From: Adiantum capillus-veneris
Taxonomy: Eukaryota > Streptophyta > Polypodiopsida > Polypodiales > Pteridaceae
Assembly (NCBI GenBank): GCA_014529385.2
Contig: CM043942.1
Coordinates: 63,013,184 to 63,077,183 of the forward strand
Reading direction: 5' to 3'
DNA length: 64,000 nt
The notes under the pieces were generated by a model, which was given only the letters and a program-made list of their open reading frames with translations, was not told where the DNA came from and did no database searches. This document shows positions 51,897 through 62,332 of this stretch, piece after piece; positions within the stretch are counted from its first letter, which is position 1, and each line of letters opens with the position of its first letter. Made by a program: the position numbers and the translations under genes.

Positions 51897-53079
51897 TCAG
51901 TAGTCCCTGATTTTCTTAGGCAATCCGCAACAGTACTTCTCAATCTGTTCTGACAATGGCACAAACCTGTAAGAGTTGACTGGCAACAGTGCGGCCCAAA
52001 ACTGTTTATTGTACTCTTCCAAGTTCGCACACTGTATAGCATTCAACTCGTGCCATTCTGTCATCACATCCACTTCAAATGTGTTTGTCAACCATGCAGG
52101 CGCAAAAAGCTGTTTGAATTGGACCCACGTTGTTGGGGCTTGACTCCGGTTCAACAATGCGGTCCACCATTGAAGCGCATTCCCTTTCAAGAAAGTGGCA
52201 GCCTTGCGTATCTTTGAAGATTCCGTGAAGTTTCCTCCAGCATAAGCTGCATCGAACTGCTGTATGAAGGTCAAAGCCTTCAATTGATCCTCAGTTCCTC
52301 TGAAAGTTTCAAACTTCACTCCCTGCCCACCTTCCTTGTAATCCTTAAGCTGACTCAAAGGAGCCACATTATCATAAACAGGTGCCTGTAACAGTGGTGC
52401 TCCATGATTGTTCATTCCAGCACTCGCATCAACTGTTTTACGTGTGGTATCTGCATTTGGTACGTATGGGTGTGAAAAACCAGCCATACCAAATTGTGTT
52501 CCAAGCACTCGAAACTGGCCATAGGCACCCTGAAAACCTGGTTGGACACCCATGTTCGCGTACATAGGGTTACCCATGCTTGTTTGCATTGTCCCGAACA
52601 CATTCCCTGGCATATAACCTGTGGAAGGTCCAACCATAGCTTGAAACACTGAACCACCTCCAGAATAACCAGGATAAGTATTAGGTAATGGAAGTGTTTG
52701 ACGCATAGCGTGTTCATTACTCCCTTGACCATTCACAAACGGTTCCTGTCCAGCTAAAGCAAGTTGGTTTGGATCATTGGACACCGCTAGTTGCTCAACC
52801 ACATGGGCTTTCCCTCGAGCATCACGAGTCCTCTGCGCATTGGAAATCTCCTTTTCCTGCAACGGCTCAATTGTGCCTTGTAGGAGGCTAAAAACCCTGT
52901 GTCGGAGCCTGTAAGAACTCCTGCATCCTTGGGTTGTTAGCCAACTGCTGAAACATGTCCATGCAGCAACGCAATTGAGTTCTAAACAACCTGTCCTCTT
53001 CTTGAAGAGTTGAAGGAACTTTCTCCGTGCCATGTGAGCAAGTTCCCTCTTCAGGTACTTGGTCTCTCTTCTTTGCCAT
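51897..53079 (-). pseudogene. Gypsy G Gag N-terminal and capsid part
   Basis: Starts at the ATG of MAKKRDQVPEEG (53079), 86 bp inside the LTR. The first frame ends at a TAG next to a run of five T near 52892-52896; the same protein continues in the +1 frame, so one base was gained or lost in that run. Then comes a Gly/Met/Pro-rich spacer (GYSGGGSVFQAMVG...), and a capsid with FETFRGTEDQLKALTFIQQFDAAY, ALQWWTALLNRS and WVQFKQLFAPAWL. A TGA at 51897 interrupts the frame before it continues into the zinc knuckle region. Gag forms the particle and binds RNA. Confidence 0.9.
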
Positions 53080-53148
53080 AACGACAAGCTCTGTGTTGCT
53101 TTCACCCACAACAATCCACGCTGCACTTTTTGAAGAAAAAGTGACTAT

Positions 53149-53164
53149 CCCGTCGATGGAACCA
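53149..53164 (-). other. Gypsy G primer-binding site
   Basis: TGGTTCCATCGACGGG on the minus strand, directly after the 5' LTR end. It starts with TGG as required for a tRNA CCA end but is not the initiator-Met type; the tRNA was not identified. Confidence 0.7.
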
Positions 53165-54531
53165 TATAACCGGCCTGTACAACGTAGAGGGCGGTACTAT
53201 TTCAATTACCTGTTAACTTTACACAGAGCACTGAGAGTGGAAGAGAACACAGTTGCGTCCAACGACTAGAATGTCACTGCGCACACGAGACCGACACCCT
53301 GTAGGCCCCAAAGACTGGCGCCCCTTTCGATATTTCTTTATTCAAATTAAGGTAGACGATCCTACCACTTCGCACAAGCTTTCACAAGGCTGTCCAAACC
53401 TGGCGAGGGCTGAAAACGCAGGTTTTCGACCTGATTTTGGTAGCATACGGGGTAAAAACCCCTGTAGGTCAAAAGCACCTGTCTAGGACGGATTCCCTTG
53501 CTATCTGGAAGCTTTCTGGTGAGCTGTCACAGAAATTCAGCGGGCTGTAATTCCCTGTTTTTCACTGCCGGGTGCCCAAAAGCTTGTACACACATCCCAA
53601 GGCTCTCACGAGGCTGCCACGGTGTTCCCTTGCAGTTTAGGTGCGAAACCCTAAACCTGCAGAAAAACACAGCAGGCTGTAATTCGCTGTTTCGGATCGT
53701 TTTTAGCGGAGCGAAAACGCCTACGCGTGTCCCAAGGGCTCCCGCACGCAATGGGACAGTTCCCTTGTGAATTGGACGAGTTTTCACGCGAGAAAACTCT
53801 CCGAACTCGCAATTTCTCGCGATGGAACTGTGCGTACCTGTGGGGGATTAGCAATTAGCTAATCCGGTTCTTGTTCAGAAGGCTCTTGCCTTGGCAAACG
53901 CGCATAAACCCCCAGAACTGTACATGTTCAACTGAGTAGCCCATCTAGTGGGGCATTACCATATGTGCCAAAGGGGAGAGAGAGATGCACGAGGGCAAAT
54001 CATCGCGCTACATGAGACAAAGGAGAAGGCAAGCTTTCCATTAAAGCTGTAGACCTGCACCCACTACTCACACACACACACACTGTAGCTCACTTATGAG
54101 TCAAATCAGCCTCCTTTCTCAAATTGGGCGCCCCCTCTTGTTGATGGAAGTGGAAAACTTCACCAGGAGCCGCCATGTGTCCAGTTTGCCCCTTTTGAGT
54201 TAATTCTCTAGTTCCCACTGACTTATAAAGTTATAAGTGACTTTCCGAGTGGCCCCGACTTCATTTGGCGCGCACAGGCTTCCATACTCGAATTCAGTGC
54301 TAACTGGCCCGACCAGTCCTAGACTGACCGACCTAGACTCCCGCTGTGAGAAACCTATTCGGCCGCAGCCGTTTCACACTGCCATGCAATGTCCACTTGC
54401 ACCTTTTCAAGGGTTCCGGGGAAAACAAGTTTAAAATAAAATAAAATAATTAAAAAAAGATTTAAAAAAATAAAAAAATATCTTGTACTTATTTACGGAA
54501 GGCAACAGGAAAAATACACCTCCTGGTGACA
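53165..54531 (-). repeat. Gypsy G 5' LTR (right copy)
   Basis: 1367 bp, TGTCACC...TTATA on the minus strand. It differs from the other copy mainly in the A-rich stretch (54430-54480) and at scattered sites (for example 53584, 53617 and 53635). The conserved block lies at 53303-53345. Confidence 0.95.
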
Positions 54532-54881
54532 GAAACTGCCCATAGGGCTACAACCACCTCTGCAAGAGAGGGCTACAACAATCCTGATGGGGAGACTCTC
54601 CCAATGAAAAAACAGCATATATACAATGAGGCTAAATCAAGAGATGGGAGGAGGGAAAAGCCACACAGGTGGTCGGTAGTGCCATCTGAGCACACCCTGG
54701 ACCATGGTGAAAAAAGGCCCAAGACGCCAGAGTCAAATGAAAGCCTCTCTGCGCTCCCGCATGCGGTCGAAACTGCCTTGGAGTCTCTCAAACTGTCCTC
54801 TGAGGGTATGGATCAGCTCTAGCCAAAGATCCCGAACAGTCTCTGCTGGTGGTACTGGGCGAGCCTCGAAGATGCGGAAGC

Positions 54882-55042
54882 CATAGTTACCAGGAACGGG
54901 AAACCGGAACGGGAACACCGAAAAAAATGCCATTCCCTGTTACGGGTACTCACGTTTGAAACACGGAACGGGGATTCGGAACGGGAACTTGGAATGGGAA
55001 CGGGGAACAAAGACCTGAAAACGGCCATTCCCTGTTACTATG
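54882..55042. mobile_element. MITE copy 2 in LINE E (GGAACGG family)
   Basis: 161 bp, ends CATAGTTACCAGGAACGG and, on the other strand, CATAGTAACAGGGAATGG, flanked by GCGGAAGC at 54874-54881 and 55043-55050. The uninterrupted site is seen in LINE D at 12881. The interior is related to 41526-41699. It has no coding capacity and depends on a transposase elsewhere. Confidence 0.96.
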
Positions 55043-58000
55043 GCGGAAGCAGCGGGCCCGCCATATGAACCAGAGTGTCAGGCCACTGATGAGCTCCCAA
55101 CACTCCTCTCACTGCACCACTCCCGTGGAGTAAGCTCTGTAGCAGGTTGGAGTGTAGGTCGACCCCCTTGCATTACTATCCTCTTGCTGGTAGAAGATAG
55201 CTCAAATTGAAGTGCCGGACCCGTGAGAGTGGACCAAGCAGTTGCCCCCCAAGTGTACTGCCGAGATGTGGAAAGAGCTGGCATCAGCCGAAGGACACGA
55301 AGCCATACCTGCTATGCCAAAGGACAGTCCCAAAGACAGTGACACTGACTCTCCACTAGATGGTCACAAACTGCACATGCGGCCGAGAGACCACTATGTA
55401 CAAGCCAGCTCCCAACTGATGTAGCTCTGTGTGCACCAGCCACTGGAACAAAGTGACTCGTTTCGGCTGTCTCGAGTCCCACAACCTCTCCCAAAAAGCT
55501 GCCAAGAACTCAGCTGTGAGACCCTCCTCCTGCCAATGAGGTGCTGCAGTAGGACGAGCCTCTCTCTGCGCTGCCAGTAAGTGACGTCCCAGTCGGACAG
55601 TGTACTGAAAGAAAGGGACACTTGGATGGTCTACAAAGGAGAAGGGTCCCTCCAAAGCCACTCTCCAAGATCCCACCGTACTCGTGCCAGTGGACAGCTC
55701 TCCCAAGCCCACAGTCTCCAGTGGCCAGTCTCAAGAGCTGTTGGGTCCGAACCTATGACACAAGTCCTCCCACAGATGCCCACCACGCGGATCCTCTGAA
55801 AACAACACTATGCCACCTGCGGGGCCTCTACTGCAACTCGGTGTAGGCATCTCTCACCCTGTAGCTCGAAAAACAGGGAGGGGATAGTCTTTGAGCAAGC
55901 CCGAACTGAGATGAGAACCTCCAGTCGCATGAAGACTCCCATCCATCTGGGCGTTGCTGACTCGAGAGGTGTGAGTCACTCAGCTGGTACTGCCTCTGAG
56001 ATGTCTTGACACATGCTCTGCACCCCTCTCATGCCCTATAGCTGAATGCCCTGAAGCTCCTCTGACAAGCTTGAAAACTATAACTAGTCACCTAGAGAGC
56101 GTGTTGGAACCTTTGCCATGGGACCCCAGGAAACATGAGGCTGACTACCAACCAAGTGGCCTCTCTGAGTGCTAACCATGGGGTTCCAAACAAGGGGCTG
56201 TCTCAGGCACTCCTCCGTGCAAGTAGGCTGACACTTCTCCAGGCCTCACCGCAATTGCTCCCAAGATCGGAGTAGACTCACAGCGAAGCGGTCCTCCAGT
56301 CTCCTGCTCAAGCAAACTCTACGCATCTCTGTGAAAATCCATCGAGTCGAGGGTCGCCAGGGGCCTCCAGCTTGAGGCACCCTAGCACTAAGCCGCTGAA
56401 GTAAGAACTCCTTCCAAGGCTCCTCACCTGGAAGAAGTCCTCTGACGATGAACTTCCCAAGAAGGGCTCTGCTCTTCTATGTTGGGTCTATGATCCCCAA
56501 CCCTCCTTGAGAACAAGGAAGAGTGATGACCTGCCATGCCACTTTGGCCCGGGATATTTGAGGGTCATGCCCTGACCAAAGGAAGTTCCTGATTAGCCTC
56601 TCTACCTGGCTGATACAAGAACTCGAGAAGATCCAACAAGAAGTGATGTACCACATAGTAGCCAACAACACTTGGTTGGCGACTACAACTCTGCCTGCCA
56701 AAGAAAGTCGTGCGGAGCTCCAATGTAACAACTTCCTCCTGATAGACAGGAGGAGGGGAGCAATCTGCTGCTCGGGAGACAAGTCCAAACCAACCTGACA
56801 GCCCAAGTACCGAACTGCAGTCCTTGGGGGAATCCACCTGAAACCCTCACCTGGCATCCAATCGGGCGTAGGAGCACTACCAACCGAGAAAGCCACTGTC
56901 TTTCTCCAGTTGATCAATGCGCTAGATGCACAAGAGAAAGTCTCAAGAGCCTGCTCACCCTGTGTAGGTTGGCCTCCTGGCCATCCAAGTACAAGGCTGA
57001 GTCGTCTGCAAACTCAGCGTCCAGTAGCTCATCTCCCCAAATAGGGAGCGCTAAGCCACGTAAGCCAACCTGCTGTGAAACCAAAAACCTGCTCATCGCT
57101 TCAGTATAGAACAGAAAGAGGAAGGGGGCAAGAGGGCAGCCCTGTCTGACCGAACGTGTGAGCATGAAACGATCACCTCTACCTCCTGACAAAAGCACCT
57201 GACTGCGTGCCCGTCTGTACAAAGCTGACACCCCTCTGATCCAAGCATCTAAAAAGCCCATCCTGCATAGAGTGCCCTCCAAAAGATCCCAGTCAACTCT
57301 GTCGTAGGCCTTCTCAAAATCGAGAAGAAGAATCACCAAATCCTCACCACGGAGCTGCGCGAGGGCTGCAGCCTCCCGAAAAGTAAAGATGTTGTCAAGG
57401 ATACTACGCTTCTTGACAAAACCTGTCCAAGTCACCTGTATAAGGCTCTCTAGAAGTGGCTGAATCCTCAAACTCAGAGCCTTGGCAAGAATTTTGTAGG
57501 CTGAGTTGAGGATGGTGATGGAGCGCCAGTGCCGAATCTCATCCAAGGAGCCACCCTCCTTGGGAATGAGGTAAATCAGGCCCTCACTCATGCTGTCAGG
57601 CATCTCACCTGTGTGCAGGATGTACTGAAAAGCACTATAGAGATCTGAGCCAAGCAAGTGCCAGTACTCCAAGAAAAAGCTGGGAATCAAGCCATCCTCA
57701 CCAGGACTACTACCACGGGGGAGTGCACTAAGAGCCGTGTGGAGCTCCTCTAGCTGTAGAGGCAGCTCAAGTCTCTGACGCATCTCCTCAGTCACAAGAC
57801 AAGGCATCTGTGCCCATATCTGCTCTCTGCATGCATCCTGACGCTCTGACTAGGCCTCTGCGGACAATAACTAACGGTAAAAGTCAGTAGCAACTGCATG
57901 CATGTCCTTTGGCTCTGAAGCAACTGACTCGTTAGGCCTCCTCAACTGACTGATCTTGGTATGCGTATGCCGAGGTCCCACTGCCTCAAAGAAAGCGCCT

Positions 58001-59145
58001 GTCACTCTGTCACCCAACTGGGTCCACTGAGATGCTTGTCGATGGAAAGCAAACTTATGGCGCCTCTCCTTTGTGCTGACGAGCTCTTGGCGAGCCTGCT
58101 GTGACTGCTCTTCCAACCAATACTGTTTGGATGCTGCTCCTGCATCCTCTGCCAGGAAGCAACGCCCTGTCGGAGATGCTCCTCCTCCTCTCTTGCTGCA
58201 GCCAGGTGAGCCGAAGACTCTTGAAGAAAGAAACGACTAAGCTGAGCAAGTCCTGAGGCCACTCTGTTAGCAGGAGAATCCTGCATGTCTAAGCTCTGTG
58301 TCCAAAGAGCCTCCACTCGCTCTCTGAGCGCTGAGTTCATCAAGACTCTCTCAGGGATGCGTAGCATCGTGCTCCCCCTCCTTTGCCTATCAGTCACTGT
58401 AAGGATCACTGGTGCATGGTCCGAAAAGGAAGTCCCTACCAGAATGCCAACTGTCCCACCCAAGTCACATAAGTGGTCACTAGTGTAGAAGCGATCTATC
58501 CGAGATAGATTCACTCCTCCCACTTTGCGGTCGAACGAGAGAAGGCAAGGCTGTCTGGGAGCCTCACAGAGCTAGAATGCTGCCACACATTTGAAACCCG
58601 CAATCATACAAAACCTCTCCAAAGCTGCCAACTCAACTCCATGCACAGTAGTATGGCTGCCACCAATCCTGTCAGAGGGTTCCTCCAACATGCTGAAGTC
58701 ACCCCCTATGCACCATTGCTCTGCCTACGGCAGAGACTCAACAATCTGAGACCAAAACTCTGCACATGCACTCGCCACATTTGGCGCATAGATGTTCAGG
58801 AAGCCCACGAGACAACCTTGAACCTGCATAGTGATCCACTGAGCCCTGCCTGGCACAATAATCCCTCTGCCCACAATGGCATGCTGCAAAGAATCCACAA
58901 TAGTCATACATACCCCACCCTGGATGCCTCCAGGTGCAAATGCAGGTGACCAAAGTCCCATATCGTCCACACAAAAGTTGACCACAACGTCTAATGCGGC
59001 TCTCACACAGATGATGCTCCTGTAGCATAAGAAGGTCAATCTCTCCTCCCACAAGACATCGCTGGAGCTCCTGACGAAGCCGGCCCCTCTGACGTTGAAA
59101 CTGGGGCCCATCTAATCCCTGTACATTCCATGAGACTATCCTCAT
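54890..59145 (-). pseudogene. LINE E ORF2: APE endonuclease, RT, zinc-finger C-terminus
   Basis: Starts MRIVSWNVQGLDGPQ at 59145, the conserved APE endonuclease beginning, with LLMLQEHHLCESR (catalytic Glu) and later SRIDRFYTSD and SDHAPVIL (catalytic Asp-His) near 58420. RT occupies about 57807-56914: LIPKEGG, RSITILNSAYKILAKAL, LLLDFEKAYDRVDW, VRQGCPLAPFLF and the active site AEFADDSALYL. C-terminal fragments include GRVVVANQVLLATMWYI and the zinc-finger-type WDCPLA/FQWLVHTE near 55320-55450. Frame changes lie near 58730, 57860, 56920, 56470 and 55710, so it is inactive. A MITE interrupts the 3' end. Confidence 0.9.
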
Positions 59146-60689
59146 GGGGAGCGAGAGAGAATTGATGCTGCCGCAGCAGCTAACCGTGCTATCTTCGAGG
59201 CAAGCTTGGATGGGGAGTAATCCGCATCCGAGCGTCCTCGAGATAGGCGTGATTTAAGTCTAGCCCAAGCCCAAGTAGACCGAGCCGTGCGTAAAGCAAC
59301 CTCCTCTGTCCAGGAGTCCTCATGTATGTGTACATAGCATGGCGGGTTCTGCGTGTCAGCAAAAAAGTAAACCACAATGTGTCTACATCCTGCTGCGTCT
59401 GGAGGTGTCACAACAAACTTGGCCAATGGCCAAAGAGTTTGTAGCAAGTCTATAACCCCTCGTGTGATGAGAGAACTCTAGGGCCTGTGTCTGCAGCCAC
59501 TCCAACACTGAGTCTATAGTCCACTCAGCCTGGTCCTTGCCGCATAGGGGAAAAGAGAAGCCAACTGATGAGTCCAAGGCCTCTATCCCCCTAGTTGCAA
59601 GGAACATCACATGAACTCTGAAGCAGGCTCCCTCAAGGTCTGGTGAGGGTTGGCGAGAAACCGTGTAAAGTCGTAGGCAAAGAAATCTCAACGATGACAA
59701 ATGTCGAAGCTCGTCAGACCACGAGGAACTGCTGCAAAGGGAGATGTCTGTACCAGAAGAGGGGGTTGCAAGAAAGGTTGTCCCTCTTGCCAAGCGACTC
59801 GTGGCAAAGGCGTTGCCAAGAGATCTCCTAGTAGCCCAGGAGGGTTGCGGGATTGGAGCGGGAGGAGGTGAGGGAGCAGGGGGAGAAGGGGGAGAGGGAG
59901 GGCGAGATGGAGAGGCAGAGGGAGAAGGATGAGGGGGCGAGGCGGAAGATGGGGGGAACTCGATGGGGGGATGTTGAAGGTGAGGCTGAGCTGGAGGCTC
60001 GAGCATGGACCTCGTCCTGCTGTAGAGGATCGAAATGGTTCCCTGTGGGAACCCACTGCTGCTGGGGCAGGAGCCTGAGGACCACTCTGAGTGCCAGGCT
60101 GGCGTGGTGGCCTCTGCCGACGTCGACCAAGAACCTTTTGCCAGCCCTCCTTCGCTTGAGCCCTAGGCTCGGAGGGTGGCTCTGTCTGCGTAGTCTGTGG
60201 CTCTGTCTGTTGCTGCTGGCCAGCCCTTGAGGGCTGGGGCTGGTGGGCCTATGGAGTAGGTTGGGGTCTCCTCCGTGGACAGGCCTTCGCAAGATGGCCC
60301 ATTTGTTGACAAATGAATCAATGATTCGGGAGGCCCGAATACTCCACGCTCTGTCTGAACCAACCCCCTCTCACCCGAGGAAGTAGTATGACCTTCGGGA
60401 GAGTGTGGGTGTCCCTAACCAGAACTCGTACTGAGGGAATGCCGGCCACCTTGGCAACTACTGAGGCTGCCGTGTGAGGTGTCTCCAGGACAGTCCCAAT
60501 CTCTGAGCCCATCCTGGACAAAAGTGGTAGGTACTCTCTCCTCAAACCAGGAAAGCAGACGGAGATGGGAAGGTCTGCCTCCTCTACCAGAACATCCAAA
60601 GCTGGGTCAAAACCGTGTCTCCACTGTCGAAAGTGGGCTCGAACTGCTCGGATGGTCAGGGGGCTCATCGCGATGACCTTGGACGCCAT
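59142..60689 (-). pseudogene. LINE E ORF1: RNA-binding protein with zinc knuckle
   Basis: Minus-strand frame from the ATG at 60689 (MASKVIAMSPLTIRAVRAHF) with a conserved plant L1 ORF1-type segment DVLVEEADLPISVCFPGLRREYL and GTVLETPHTAASVVAKVAGIPSVRVLV (DUF4283-like, nucleic-acid binding). A CCHC zinc knuckle follows (FICQQMGHLAKAC, about 60317-60280) whose first Cys codon reads TGA, a stop. Next come a Pro/Ser-rich region (60006-59850) and a C-terminal domain with GIEALDSSVGFSFPL. The frame ends SRSP-TGA at 59142, overlapping the ORF2 ATG by four bases. A frameshift lies near 59440. Confidence 0.82.
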
Positions 60690-60869
60690 CTCGGAGGTCT
60701 CAAACTCTATCTGATAGTAGCCACGTCCGAGGAACTAAACGTCCAAGATCTTGCCCACCTCTGTAAGAAGGCGGGCCTGGAGAAGGTCACACAGCTCTCC
60801 TTTGCTGGGTCTGATGTGGAGAATCTTGCAGATGACGGAAGTCGCCTGCAGGCGTTCCACCTCTGCGGC

Positions 60870-61339
60870 TAGGCTCGCTTGCTCTGTCGGAGTGAGAGCA
60901 AGTCGAATGGTGGGCTCAGCGGGGTCGGGCGAGGGGACTTCATCAGAGTCCCTCTGTGGCGGAGCTTGAGCCTCCTTGTGTGTCTGCTGCTGTGGTGGTG
61001 GAGGAGTGGATAAAGTAATTTCTCTGCAAAAAGACCCTGACTAGCACTATCAAGAAACCTGCACTGCCAGAGCCAATCGAAAGAAACCTTCGGGGAGAGT
61101 ACGGCAGAGAATGAAATGGGGGGGGGGCAACGTGGGGCAGGCTGGAAGCGGCAGTGGGTGAGGGCAGCGAGGGCTGTGGGCGGGCGCAAATGGCGAGGTT
61201 GGCGACATGGAGGGGCAGCGCAAGGGGAAGGCGGGGGGGGGGGGGCAGCAGGGAATGCTGGCAGCGCTAGGGCGGGGGGAGGGAGCTAGCGATGGCGAGA
61301 GTGCGGGGCAACAGGTGCAGGTGAGGGGAGCGTGCTTTG
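60870..61339 (-). other. LINE E 5' UTR, GC-rich
   Basis: G-rich plus strand with runs such as GGGGGGGGG at about 61119 and 61228 (C-runs on the LINE sense strand). Frames across it are low-complexity Pro/Ser/Ala artefacts. It ends at the target duplication. An internal promoter would be expected here but no motif was identified. Confidence 0.55.
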
Positions 61340-61485
61340 AACCCATAGAAAGTATTACAAACTTTAACTCATAAACAATCAAAATAGAGCTGATAATGGC
61401 TAACAGGGAGCTCGTCCAAGTCATAAGCAACTTGAAGAGACTGTCTAAGAGATATCTTGAAGAAAGAAACATATTTCACTTGAAT
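61340..61485 (-). mobile_element. LINE H (LINE F family), right fragment
   Basis: Continues LINE H beyond LINE E: the stretch CCAAGTCATAAGCAACTTGAAG...CTAAGAGATA matches the LINE F 3' region near 43968-44003 (CGTCATAAGCAAAATGCAGC...CCAAGAGATA). H ends at about 61485 where gypsy I gag begins, so it was a very short, 5'-truncated insertion. Confidence 0.75.
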
Positions 61486-62330
61486 CTGCTTTCAGGAGTT
61501 GATGAGTCATGCGAAGCGGGGCTTTGCCATTCACTCTGGCAGTCTGACCTACCCCACAGATGAGGCCATGACACAACGAGCCGAACAGACTTTTGGGAAT
61601 GAAAATAGAAAGAAAAAGTGCAACCCAGAGAAAAAGGATGCACGACCCAAGCTTACTCCTGAGGAGAGAGCTCGCTTCATCAGAGAGGGGAAGTGCTTTG
61701 GATGTGGGGAACATGGACATATCTTCGTGAAGTGCCCTAAAAAGGCACAGAAAGAACAGAATGATAAAGACGACGACAGGCCCCAGAGTTCGAGAGCAGC
61801 TGAGGAACGTGGCAGAAAAGGCAGATAGAAAAACAGACTGGTACCACATGGCGTGGGACCTGCATCGAATCTAATGAATGAAAGTACAAACTTTGCCGCT
61901 TTTGGGGCAAAGTGAAGGATCAGGAAGCTCTTTTGAAGGAGCCAAGGCCAACCTCTTTTCACTTGGAATTGGCGGTTCGATTTGGAAATTACGCCCGACA
62001 GACTGACGCCACAAGCGGAGGTAGTTCGATTGGCACCCAGATGGGATGTTGCCATTACACCGAGCATTGGCAAACTTTGTTTGTAATGACAGGGGTGTTC
62101 AGGGCACGCGAGTGACGTTCTACTCAGGATCCCTTGGTACCACAAGAACTATGCCGTGGTTGACTACCGGGCCGAGAAAGCGACTTTGATAAATGAAGGG
62201 CTTTGAGATTGTACTTGATGAACTTCAGTTTCTTACTCATTCTTTTGGGAGAGAACTGAGCGATGGATAAAGGTTGAATATGTTTTGACCTGATCAAAAG
62301 AACGCCAAGATTTTTCTCCACACTCATGCC
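61486..62330 (+). pseudogene. Gypsy I Gag C-terminus, zinc knuckle, protease remnant
   Basis: FQELMSHAKRGFAIHSG leads to a basic linker and the CCHC zinc knuckle CFGCGEHGHIFVKC (about 61687-61728), followed by Lys/Asp/Arg-rich sequence and a stop at 61828. The next 500 bp, where the protease should be, hold only short fragments such as LWGKVKDQEALLKEPRP-like in changed frames. Confidence 0.8.
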
Positions 62331-62332
62331 GA

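Larger units (their letters stand above)
46425..54531 (-). mobile_element. Nearly intact Ty3/gypsy retrotransposon G
   Basis: LTRs at 46425-47781 and 53165-54531, 5-bp duplication GAAAC, primer-binding site, gag, zinc knuckle, protease, RT, RNase H, integrase and chromodomain-like end in one minus-strand frame with three breaks only, and a polypurine tract before the 3' LTR. The two LTRs are closely similar. It is the youngest-looking autonomous-type element in the window. It lies in the 3' UTR of LINE E. Confidence 0.97.
46383..61339 (-). mobile_element. Full-length L1-type LINE E, split by gypsy G
   Basis: Minus-strand LINE with poly(A) tail (T-run 46383-46390), 3' UTR interrupted by gypsy G, ORF2, ORF1 and a GC-rich 5' UTR ending at about 61339. 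The target duplication is AACCCATAGAAGTAT (46368-46382) versus AACCCATAGAAAGTAT (61340-61355), one base different. Not counting G and the MITE the element is about 6.8 kb, typical for a full-length plant L1. Frames are broken, so it is not active. It is inserted in LINE H. Confidence 0.92.

Noticed and set aside
59643-60230. Plus-strand frames rich in Gly/Glu over LINE E ORF1
   Set aside because: They mirror the Pro/Ser-rich ORF1 on the minus strand; only the minus frame carries the DUF4283-like and zinc-knuckle motifs.
61050-61472. Pro/Cys-rich 140-codon minus frame in the LINE E 5' UTR
   Set aside because: Low-complexity translation of GC-rich runs; it crosses the LINE E/LINE H joint at 61339, so it cannot be one gene.
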